Below, in pieces: positions 39,822 to 47,119 of a stretch of 64,000 nt of DNA; the stretch's first letter is position 1; each line of letters opens with the position of its first letter. Origin of the DNA: an uncultured Bacteroidales bacterium. Its GTDB lineage: Bacteria > Bacteroidota > Bacteroidia > Bacteroidales > Paludibacteraceae. The notes under the pieces are model-generated. The model searched no databases and had not been told where the DNA came from. It saw only the letters and a list, made by a program, of their open reading frames with translations. The position numbers and the translations under genes were made by a program. The stretch is taken from positions 1-64,000 of the forward strand of contig CAKVEC010000008.1 in the NCBI GenBank assembly GCA_934728255.1. Reading direction: 5' to 3'.

Positions 39822-40256
39822 TCAGCCTTTCTTTTCGGATTTCTTCTTGCCATAGAAAGGTACCAGCACAAAATAGTTGATGATACCGGCAAGGATGATA
39901 GCGACAATACCCGACAATTCCTCGGACAGCCCTATATATATAAGGAGATGGAGGAAAGCGAGTTGGATAAAATAGTTGACCAGCCGTCCAAAGAGGAAAC
40001 CGCCTGCATTCTTGATATTAGGACGTGTACGGAAGGTATAGAAACTGGTCAGCAAATAATTGCTAATCATCTCGATACCGAAACCGAGCGTAAAAGCGAG
40101 CGTAACCTTGACCTCCATCTCGGGGCAGAAACGCTCAAAGAGCATCAGACATCCGTAATAGATACCATACTGCAGTACCGTTCCGAATGCGCCCACGCAC
40201 ACGAAACGAACTGCAGAACGATATTTCTCCGGCAAACGCCGCGTCAATGTTCTCAA
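39822..40256 (-). CDS. GtrA-like small membrane protein
   Basis: A 144-residue protein with four hydrophobic segments in the GtrA pattern: AVRFVCVGAFGTVLQYGIYYGCLML, AFTLGFGIEMISNYLLTSFYTF, LFGRLVNYFIQLAFLHLLIYIG and GIVAIILAGIINYFVLVPFYGKKK. GtrA-like proteins act in moving lipid-linked sugars across the membrane or in wall/glycan decoration. I choose the TTG at 40256, whose bases overlap the alaS stop (TTGA), because the family core starts just after it; an ATG at 40331 would lie inside alaS. Confidence 0.83.
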   Translation of the reverse strand: MRTLTRRLPEKYRSAVRFVCVGAFGTVLQYGIYYGCLMLFERFCPEMEVKVTLAFTLGFGIEMISNYLLTSFYTFRTRPNIKNAGGFLFGRLVNYFIQLAFLHLLIYIGLSEELSGIVAIILAGIINYFVLVPFYGKKKSEKKG

Positions 40257-42847
40257 TGCAATGCCCCCAATAATTCTTCCATAGCGGGTTGGAGACCTGC
40301 TGCATTGCGACCGCCGGCAGTAGCCATCCATGCTTGTCCGCCGCCACCGCCTTGTATATGCTTGGCAGCCGACTTAATCATCTGACCGGCATGGAGACCG
40401 GCGTCCACGAGCGGTTGGGAGAGGAAGACGGAAATCATCGGTTTACCTTCCCACTCAGTAGCACCAATGACGGCAAAACGAACATCAGTGAAACGTCCGC
40501 GCAAGAGCGGCAGTACCCCGCGAACCATATCGGGTTGCACTTCGCCTTGTACACGCACCAGTTTGATACCGTTATAGTCCTCGGCACGCTCAATGAGCCG
40601 ATCGCGGAACTGCTCCAGTTTCTCCACCATATAGGTTTCAATCTCTTTCTTGAGCCCTGCATTCTCGCTGATGGCTTTCTGCACGGCACCTGCCAAGTCG
40701 GGCGCATTATTGAGCAGCCCGCGCAGGTTAGCCAGCATATCCTGCTGTGCGAAATAGAGTTCGTCCACCTTGGCGGCAGTAACCGCCTCGATACGGCGTA
40801 CACCGGCAGCGACACTCGTTTCCATCAATATACGCACCGCACCGATACGACCTGTGGACGACACGTGGCAGCCACCGCACAACTCGATAGACGGACCGTA
40901 TTTGATGACACGCACATCATCGCCATATTTTTCGCCGAACAATGCCATAGCACCCATCTCACGCGCCTTGGCGATAGGGGTATGGCGGCTCTCTTCGAGG
41001 ACATAGTCCATACGGATGAATTGGTTAGCCAAACGCTCCACCTCACGCAGTTCTTCGGGCGTAACCTTCTGATAGTGAGAAAAGTCGAAACGGAGCGAAT
41101 CGGGCGTAACGAGACTGCCTTTCTGCTCTACGTGCTGCCCAAGAACGGTACGAAGGGCATAGTGGAGGATATGGGTGCAAGTATGGTTGCAGGCGATAGC
41201 CTGACGACGGTCGGCGTCCACTTTGGCTACCAGCGGTTGCTCGATGGCATCGGGCAACTCGGTGCAAATATGTACTGCCAGATTGTTCTCGCGCTTGGTA
41301 TCGATGATACGTGCCGTACCGAGCGAACCCGTATCGCCTACCTGACCGCCCATCTCGGCATAGAACGGGGTCTTGGCAAGCACCACCTGGTAGAACTCTT
41401 TGCCTTTCTGACTGACTTTGCGGTAGCGAAGCACTTGGGTCTCTACTTCCAGCGTATCGTAGCCAACGAACTCGGTGTCGCCCTCACGGAGGACTACCCA
41501 GTCGCCGAGGTCCTGTTTGTTGGCAGAGCGTCCCATCTCTTTCTGATGCTCCAAAGCGCGGTTATACTCCTCCTCGTTGGTGGTAAAGCCGTTCTCACGA
41601 AGAATCAACTCGGTGAGATCGAGCGGGAAACCGTAGGTATCTTTGAGTGTGAAGACATCGACACCCGAAATCTCCTTGCCGTTGGCTTCGCGCATCAGTT
41701 TGTCCAGCAGCGAGATACCCTTGTCGAGCGTGCGGAGGAACGCCTCTTCCTCGCTCTTGATGACAGGGATAATCTGCTGCTCCTGCTTGCGCAGTTCGGG
41801 ATAGGCATCGCCCATATCCTCGATGAGTTGCGGCACCAGACGGTACATAAACGCCTCGCGCTGACCGAGGAACGTATAGCCGTAGCGCACGGCACGGCGC
41901 AGGATACGGCGGATGACGTAGCCCGCTTTCTCGTTGGAGGGCAACTGACCATCGGTGATAGCAAACGCGATAGTACGTATATGGTCGGCAATGACGCGCA
42001 TAGCAATGTCGGTTTTCTCGTCTTTGCCGTACTCGCAACCGCATATCTCACCTATCTTATGAAGCATTGGCTGGAAGACATCGGTGTCGTAGTTGGACTG
42101 CTTGCCCTGCAAAGTGCGCACAAGGCGCTCAAAGCCCATACCGGTATCAATGACCTTGTTGGGTAGTCCCTCGAGAGAGCCGTCCGCCTTGCGGTTGTAC
42201 TGCATGAAGACAAGATTCCAAATCTCGATGACCTGCGGGTGGTCTTTGTTGACCAGTTCACGCCCGGGCACAGCGGCTTTCTCCTCCTCGGAGCGGCTGT
42301 CCACGTGAATCTCAGAGCAGGGACCGCAAGGTCCGGTATCGCCCATCTCCCAGAAGTTGTCGTGTTTGTTACCCTCAAGGATATGGTCTGCAGGCAGGTG
42401 TTTCGCCCAGATAGCCGCAGCCTTGTTGTCGCGCTCCAGTCCCTCTTCGGGCGAGCCCTCAAAGATAGTGGCATAGAGGTTCTTGGGGTCGATATGCAGC
42501 ACATCGACGATATACTCCCATGCGAAGTCAATCGCACCCTCTTTGAAATAGTCGCCAAACGACCAGTTGCCGAGCATCTCGAACATGGTGTGGTGGTAGG
42601 TATCGTGTCCGACTTCCTCGAGGTCGTTGTGCTTTCCGCTGACGCGGAGACACTTCTGCGAGTCGGCTACACGGGGATATTTGATAGGGTCGTTGCCCAG
42701 AATGATACCCTTCCATGGGTTCATACCGGCGTTGGTGAACATCAGCGTCGGGTCATCTTTGATAACCATAGGAGCCGAAGGGACGATATGATGCCCTTTG
42801 CTCTCCATAAAATCCAAAAAGGATTGTCTGATTTCTTTACTTGTCAT
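40253..42847 (-). CDS. alaS: Alanyl-tRNA synthetase
   Basis: An 864-residue class II synthetase. The N-terminal aminoacylation domain starts MTSKEIRQSFLDFMESKGH and contains FTNAGMNPWKGI, the class II motifs around GPCGPCSEIH, and ERLVRTLQGKQSNYDTD. The editing domain shows NHTCTHILHYALRTVLG (HxxxH) and later CGGCHVSSTGRIG with the metal-binding Cys/His. A C-terminal oligomerisation (C-Ala) domain ends with GGGGGQAWMATAGG. It charges tRNA-Ala. A leader with small perfect hairpins precedes it (42903-42953). Confidence 0.97.
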   Translation of the reverse strand: MTSKEIRQSFLDFMESKGHHIVPSAPMVIKDDPTLMFTNAGMNPWKGIILGNDPIKYPRVADSQKCLRVSGKHNDLEEVGHDTYHHTMFEMLGNWSFGDYFKEGAIDFAWEYIVDVLHIDPKNLYATIFEGSPEEGLERDNKAAAIWAKHLPADHILEGNKHDNFWEMGDTGPCGPCSEIHVDSRSEEEKAAVPGRELVNKDHPQVIEIWNLVFMQYNRKADGSLEGLPNKVIDTGMGFERLVRTLQGKQSNYDTDVFQPMLHKIGEICGCEYGKDEKTDIAMRVIADHIRTIAFAITDGQLPSNEKAGYVIRRILRRAVRYGYTFLGQREAFMYRLVPQLIEDMGDAYPELRKQEQQIIPVIKSEEEAFLRTLDKGISLLDKLMREANGKEISGVDVFTLKDTYGFPLDLTELILRENGFTTNEEEYNRALEHQKEMGRSANKQDLGDWVVLREGDTEFVGYDTLEVETQVLRYRKVSQKGKEFYQVVLAKTPFYAEMGGQVGDTGSLGTARIIDTKRENNLAVHICTELPDAIEQPLVAKVDADRRQAIACNHTCTHILHYALRTVLGQHVEQKGSLVTPDSLRFDFSHYQKVTPEELREVERLANQFIRMDYVLEESRHTPIAKAREMGAMALFGEKYGDDVRVIKYGPSIELCGGCHVSSTGRIGAVRILMETSVAAGVRRIEAVTAAKVDELYFAQQDMLANLRGLLNNAPDLAGAVQKAISENAGLKKEIETYMVEKLEQFRDRLIERAEDYNGIKLVRVQGEVQPDMVRGVLPLLRGRFTDVRFAVIGATEWEGKPMISVFLSQPLVDAGLHAGQMIKSAAKHIQGGGGGQAWMATAGGRNAAGLQPAMEELLGALH

Positions 42848-43173
42848 ATTCTGTTTTTATGTTTTATTCACATTTCGAAGTATGCCTATAAGGAGTTCTA
42901 CTCAGCCCACCGGGCTTCGTGTCGCTTCGGCGCTCAGTGTGCTTCCGCACACCCGCCTTACGCTTCACCTATAACCATCCTATAACCATCCACCTTACTT
43001 TTATAGGGAGTTTATATGGCAAAGGCATTAACTTATTTTTTCTTTTAACGACGCGGGACGTGTCGTTTCCACACAAAGCGGTTCAAACGGTTTGGGACAA
43101 ACCGACCGCGGACGAGGCGTCCGCGTCCCCGGAATTTGCGTCCATAATGTCTGCATCGACGAACCTATCCCCA
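42848..43173. other. Gap between alaS and pdxA: alaS leader hairpins and a REP-like element
   Basis: Near alaS, AGCCCaccGGGCT (about 42904-42916) and GTGTGCttccGCACAC (about 42937-42952) form tight hairpins in the alaS leader. Then ATAACCATCC is repeated twice with the CCTTACTTTTAT motif (about 42970-43005), a motif that recurs near 63570-63605. Copy 4 of the two-hairpin element fills the rest. Confidence 0.6.
43049..43132 (+). repeat. Two-hairpin REP-like element, copy 4, with extended head
   Basis: Head ACGACGC..ACGTGTCGT (43049-43066), first stem CGGTTT/AAACCG (43088-43104), then the CCGCGGACG block (43106-43132) with stem GCGGACG/CGTCCGC. Together with copy 2 it defines the long form of the element. 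Confidence 0.85.
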
Positions 43174-44295
43174 TTATTCGGCAGTGGGGGAGGCGGGGGG
43201 AGTGGTTTTGAAATCGACGAACTCACGGCGGGGGCGACGGTCTTCACGTTCCTCGTGCGGGGTAAACGGCAACGGGTTTTTCTTCAACTCCCGGTTGAGC
43301 GCACGGGTATGCAGGAGGTCGATAGCCATATAGAGCGCATGGGAAAAACTTTGGTGGTTGGAAGCGTTCTTGCCGGCAAGGTCGTAGGCGGTACCATGGT
43401 CGGGGGAAGTGCGGATAACGGGCAGCCCCGCCGTATAATTGACGCCGCTCATATCCAGCACCTTGAAGGGAATGAGCCCCTGGTCGTGGTACATAGCCAG
43501 TACGGCATCGAAATGGCTGAACTTGCCGCTGCCGAAGAAACCGTCCGCCGAGTAGGGACCAAATGTAAGGATCCCCTGCTCGTTGGCTTTCTCCACTGCG
43601 GGGCGGATGATCTCCTGTTCCTCCTTGCCGATCAGACCGTTATCGCCCGCATGGGGGTTGAGCGCCAGAACGGCGATACGCGGTTTTTCGATAGAGAAAT
43701 CGTTTTGCAGGGTGGTGTTGAGGACGGCGAGTTTGGCAAGGATACGCTCCTCTGTAATCATCTGCGGCACACGGGCGATAGGCACATGGTTGCAGACGAG
43801 GGCGACACGCATCGTCTCGCTGACCATCATCATCAGGCTGTCCTGCTTGCCGTCGCCAAAGACGGAGGTCAGGTACTCGGTGTGCCCCGAGAAACGGAAG
43901 GTGTCGGACTGGATATTCTCTTTGTTGATAGGCGCAGTAACGAGGGCATCGACAAGCCCCGCTTTCATATCTGCACACGCACGCTCCAAGGACGCAAACG
44001 ATGCTTTGCCCGCCTCGGGAGTGGACTCGCCGAAACTGAGCGGCGTATCATCGGCATAGCAGGTGATGAGGTTCAAACGACCATCTTTCGCCTGCTTGGG
44101 GCTGTCGATAAGGTTGAACTGAATGTTGGAATACTCCTCGCCGAGCGTGTGAGCGTGCCGGCGTGCCACTTTGGCATTGCCGTACACCACGGGGCGGCAA
44201 ATCTCGCAGATATGCGGGTCGCTGATCGATTTGAGAATTACCTCGTAGCCGACGCCATTGATGTCGCCGGCTGTGATGGCTATAGTTGGTTTCAT
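43174..44295 (-). CDS. pdxA: 4-hydroxythreonine-4-phosphate dehydrogenase
   Basis: A 373-residue PdxA, which oxidises 4-phosphohydroxy-L-threonine in the DXP-dependent pathway to pyridoxal phosphate. It opens with IAITAGDINGVGYEV (GDPAGIGPE-like), has VTAPINKENI, FSGHTEYL, LALNPHAGDNG with the metal His, and MYHDQGLIPFK and TSPDHGTAYDLAGK with further metal ligands. A charged tail of about 45 residues extends beyond the usual end. It fits the need for PLP by the aminotransferase in this window, but is not linked to it. Confidence 0.93.
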   Translation of the reverse strand: MKPTIAITAGDINGVGYEVILKSISDPHICEICRPVVYGNAKVARRHAHTLGEEYSNIQFNLIDSPKQAKDGRLNLITCYADDTPLSFGESTPEAGKASFASLERACADMKAGLVDALVTAPINKENIQSDTFRFSGHTEYLTSVFGDGKQDSLMMMVSETMRVALVCNHVPIARVPQMITEERILAKLAVLNTTLQNDFSIEKPRIAVLALNPHAGDNGLIGKEEQEIIRPAVEKANEQGILTFGPYSADGFFGSGKFSHFDAVLAMYHDQGLIPFKVLDMSGVNYTAGLPVIRTSPDHGTAYDLAGKNASNHQSFSHALYMAIDLLHTRALNRELKKNPLPFTPHEEREDRRPRREFVDFKTTPPASPTAE

Positions 44296-44383
44296 TTTCT
44301 GACTTCGTGTTTTTGGTTTGCTTGTGCAAACGTTGGTGGTTGCACGTTGGTGATGTTATGTTAATGGTTTGCTTGCGCAAACG

Positions 44384-44890
44384 TTAGAGCCAATGTACTT
44401 TTTGGTAAGGGAGTTTGTCGGGGTCGTATGGGCGGCGTTCCTCGTCTTTGTAGCCCAACGAGATGACACAGAGCACATTGAGGTTCTCAGGAATACCCGC
44501 CAGCGATCGGACTAAATCCTCAGCCCCCTCACGCTGATAGACGTGGCACCAGCAAGCACCGAGCCCCTGCTCCGCCGCAGCGAGTAGGATATTCTGTGCA
44601 GCAATGGCTCCGTCGCACTGCCAAGTGTCGGTCAGCGACGCATCCAAGGCTACCACGATAGCCGCCATAGCGGTGTTGAACATACCGCTTCCGTAGGTGC
44701 GGCAAGCCGACAGACGGCGCAATTTCCCGGCATCGGTCAGCACATAGAACTCCCACGGGTTCAGGCGTTTACCGGACGGCGACATCAGTGCACACCGCAG
44801 GATATAGTCGAGTTTTTCCTTTTCGACGGGCTGAGCAGTATATTTGCGGATAGACCGCCTCTGTTGGCAGAGTTGTTCAAAAGTTTCCAT
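44384..44890 (-). CDS. Nitroreductase-family FMN protein
   Basis: A 168-residue flavoprotein of the nitroreductase superfamily. RRSIRKYTAQPVEKEKLDYILRCALMSPSG is the FMN-phosphate-binding start, and IAAQNILLAAAEQGLGACWCHVY the dimer/flavin segment. It probably reduces quinones or nitro compounds with NAD(P)H. A perfect promoter lies at 44944-44975. Confidence 0.9.
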   Translation of the reverse strand: METFEQLCQQRRSIRKYTAQPVEKEKLDYILRCALMSPSGKRLNPWEFYVLTDAGKLRRLSACRTYGSGMFNTAMAAIVVALDASLTDTWQCDGAIAAQNILLAAAEQGLGACWCHVYQREGAEDLVRSLAGIPENLNVLCVISLGYKDEERRPYDPDKLPYQKVHWL

Positions 44891-44943
44891 ATTCCGATTA
44901 TTCTATCATTCTATGTTTTGCACAATGCGCACAAAACAAGCGT

Positions 44944-44975
44944 GCAAAGTTACAAATTTTTGACAATATACACAA
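44944..44975 (-). promoter_or_regulatory. Promoter of the nitroreductase gene
   Basis: Minus strand: TTG (44973-44975), 20-bp spacer, TAACTTTGC (44944-44952). With its preceding G and following TGTATAT it is the closest match in the window to the CRISPR repeat outside the array. Confidence 0.87.
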
Positions 44976-45271
44976 CCCCACCCCGTTTTTTGCTGCAGTT
45001 TTAGGGTATGTCCGATTCTTTTCGTTCCGACGATGGTATCAATAGACCGGCAGACCGGCTGTTTCTGTAAACATACATACCCGCCTGCGCACACGTGTGT
45101 ATAGAAGTTAGCCGGTCTGGTGGTCTGGTGGTACCTTATTATAAAAAACAAAAAAAAGAGGCTGCCTACACACGTGTTAGACAGCCCCGTTCAGATTGCG
45201 TCAGATATGCCCTGACTTGCGAGTACCGTGTTTTTATTGTACCTTTGCGGAAAGAATGATCGTGGAAAACG
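44976..45271. other. Divergent gap with inverted repeats before the MmcQ/YjbR gene
   Basis: An imperfect inverted repeat AGACCGGCAGACCGGCT (about 45045-45062) / AGCCGGTCTGGTGGTCT (about 45110-45127) surrounds a CACACGTGTG palindrome (about 45091). A further hairpin GGCTGCCTACACAC/GTGTTAGACAGCC follows (about 45159-45186) and shares GAGGCTGCCTA with the ends of the 5911-6070 element. The + strand promoter 45217-45248 closes the gap. No gene seen. Confidence 0.6.
45217..45248 (+). promoter_or_regulatory. Promoter of the MmcQ/YjbR gene
   Basis: TTG at 45217-45219, 20-bp spacer, TACCTTTGC at 45240-45248. Confidence 0.85.
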
Positions 45272-45622
45272 ATGAATATAGAACTATTCAGAGAAATATG
45301 TCTGGCGTTGCCTGAGACGACAGAGGATACGCCATTTGACGAGACTACGGTGGTGTTCCGACTGAAAGGAAAAATCTTTGCCTGCGTATCCACCGACAGC
45401 CCCGACGTGGTAACGATGAAATGCGCCCCCGAGCGGGCTGAGGAACTGCGTGCGCAGTACTACGCCATAGAGGGGGCTTGGCATTGGAACAAGAAATACT
45501 GGAATCAGATTACCTTAGACGGCTCCGTCCCCGACGAACTAATCGGAGAACTGATACGGCACGCCTACGAGGAAGTGAACAGGAAACTACCCAAGAAAGA
45601 ACAGGTTATATTGAAACGTTAA
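45272..45622 (+). CDS. MmcQ/YjbR-family protein
   Basis: A 116-residue protein of the MmcQ/YjbR (CyaY-like fold) family: LFREICLALPETTEDTPFDETTVVFRLKGKIFACV, then MKCAPERAEELRAQYYAIEGAWHWNKKYWNQITLDGSVPDELIGELIRHAY. Members are described as DNA-binding or double-wing proteins, but the cellular role is unclear. It is monocistronic with its own promoter. Confidence 0.88.
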   Translation: MNIELFREICLALPETTEDTPFDETTVVFRLKGKIFACVSTDSPDVVTMKCAPERAEELRAQYYAIEGAWHWNKKYWNQITLDGSVPDELIGELIRHAYEEVNRKLPKKEQVILKR

Positions 45623-45717
45623 TTATCGTGAGTTCGAAATAGCGAAAAATATAAAACCAAATCTACAAAGCCTGTCTTGCTGCGCAACACAGGCTTACAC
45701 TTTCTCCTTAAACGAGT

Positions 45718-46257
45718 ATGACTATCACGGATACTACCACACTATACAAGCAGTTGAACAGACGGTTACACTTGCCGGATGTGCAGGGGTTGGTATGTGG
45801 AAATGCCGAGCAAGCATACAGTCGTGATTTGACAAGATTGCTACATTCCGAGGAAAAACGGGTGGCAGACAATGCGGCATGGGTACTGACATTCATTTCA
45901 AGAGATAAGAATAGACAAGATGTATTAGTGCCGTATTTGCAAGAGTTGGCGGAACTATGTATGCAGACCAAGGACGACAGTTTGCAACGAATGCTACTGA
46001 CCATACTACACGACATACCCGCCACGAAAGCCACACAGAGCATCGCTTTTTTGAATTTCTGTTTGGAAAAGTTGAGCGACCCGACGACACCGACCGGCAT
46101 ACGAATGCTATGTATCAAACCGGCTTATCGGTATTGTATCGAATATCAGGAACTGCTTTCGGAACTCGTTGCCCTACTGCAATTTATGGACAGAGAAACC
46201 CTTTCGCCCGGCGTGGCGTGCGTACGCAATAAAATACTCGAGAAGCATAGCATATAG
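45718..46257 (+). CDS. Hypothetical all-helical protein, HEAT-repeat-like
   Basis: A 179-residue protein without signal peptide. It is composed of amphipathic helices in pairs (SRDLTRLLHSEEKRVADNAAWVLTFI, VLVPYLQELAELCMQTKDDSLQRMLLTILHDI, YQELLSELVALLQFMDRETLSPGVACVRNKIL), the look of HEAT/ARM repeats. I recall similar short proteins in Bacteroidales, without known function. It is not in an evident operon. Confidence 0.65.
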   Translation: MTITDTTTLYKQLNRRLHLPDVQGLVCGNAEQAYSRDLTRLLHSEEKRVADNAAWVLTFISRDKNRQDVLVPYLQELAELCMQTKDDSLQRMLLTILHDIPATKATQSIAFLNFCLEKLSDPTTPTGIRMLCIKPAYRYCIEYQELLSELVALLQFMDRETLSPGVACVRNKILEKHSI

Positions 46258-46274
46258 CAGGGAATACTATCGGG

Positions 46275-46340
46275 AATCACCCACTAATCACCTACTAATC
46301 ACCCACTAATCACCTACTAATCACCTACTAATCACCTACT
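46275..46340. repeat. 11-bp tandem repeat, six units of AATCACCYACT
   Basis: Six units (two with CCC for CCT) followed by CTTAGTAGCACGA. The flank is almost the same as after the four-unit array at 26616-26659, so array and flank move or duplicate together. Confidence 0.92.
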
Positions 46341-46383
46341 CTTAGTAGCACGAAGTAAGCACGAGACGGCTTACCGGTATGCA

Positions 46384-46944
46384 TTATTTCGGGGTGAGGG
46401 TTTTGATGACGCGGCATGGATTGCCGACCGCGATGGAGTTGGCGGGGATATTGCGGGTTACGACAGAGCCTGCACCGATGGTGCAGTTGTCGCCGATGGT
46501 TACACCCGGTAGAATGGTTACCGAGCCGCCTATCCAGCAGTTATTGCCGATGGTTACGGGTTTCGCCCATTCCTGACGCGTATTGCGCTCTATGGGGTCG
46601 GTACTATGGCAAGCGGTATAAATAGACACATTCGGACCGATAAAAGCATCATCACCGATGGTAACATATGCCTCGTCAAGCACCGTAAAATGGAAATTGG
46701 CAAAGAAACGCTTGCCGACACGGATATGCGTGCCATAATCGCAGTAGAAGGGTTGATTGATAAAGACTTGGTCATCGCACGCACCGAGCAGTTTGCAGAG
46801 CAGTGCCGTGCGTTCCGCCAACAGCGATGGGCGGAGGTTGTTGTAGTCATAAATCAAATCTTTGCAGCGGTTGAGTTGCAGCAATAACTCATGGTCGCAG
46901 GCATCATAGACCTGCCCTGCGAGCATTTTTTCTTTTTCAGTCAT
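46384..46944 (-). CDS. Sugar O-acetyltransferase, maltose/galactoside acetyltransferase type
   Basis: A 186-residue hexapeptide-repeat acetyltransferase. The N-terminal MTEKEKMLAGQVYDACDHELL is the Maa/LacA lead domain. The left-handed beta-helix follows (VTIGDDAFIGPNVSIYTACHSTD with the catalytic His of HStD, then PVTIGNNCWIGGSVTILPGVTIGDNCTIGAGSVV). It transfers acetyl from acetyl-CoA to a sugar hydroxyl. It is convergent with the HEAT-like gene across the 11-bp tandem array. Confidence 0.92.
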   Translation of the reverse strand: MTEKEKMLAGQVYDACDHELLLQLNRCKDLIYDYNNLRPSLLAERTALLCKLLGACDDQVFINQPFYCDYGTHIRVGKRFFANFHFTVLDEAYVTIGDDAFIGPNVSIYTACHSTDPIERNTRQEWAKPVTIGNNCWIGGSVTILPGVTIGDNCTIGAGSVVTRNIPANSIAVGNPCRVIKTLTPK

Positions 46945-47080
46945 AATAATACGGGGATTTTTTGCCTGCGATATGCAAAAAATATGCCATTGGGCAAATA
47001 TGGCGAATGGGTCTAATAGGACGGATAAGCCCCATACTGATATGGCGTAGAGAAGTAGGAGGACATATTACGAAGACGGC

Positions 47081-47112
47081 TTGCATAAGCCGAAAAAAAG
47101 TTGTAACTTTGC
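47081..47112 (+). promoter_or_regulatory. Promoter of uvrA, giving a nearly leaderless mRNA
   Basis: TTG at 47081-47083, 20-bp spacer, TAACTTTGC at 47104-47112. RNA should start at about 47117-47119, right at the ATG 47120. Confidence 0.85.
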
Positions 47113-47119
47113 AAGCGCA

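Noticed and set aside
40289..42166. 625-codon open frame on the + strand opposite alaS
   Set aside because: Antisense shadow of an unmistakable alanyl-tRNA synthetase.
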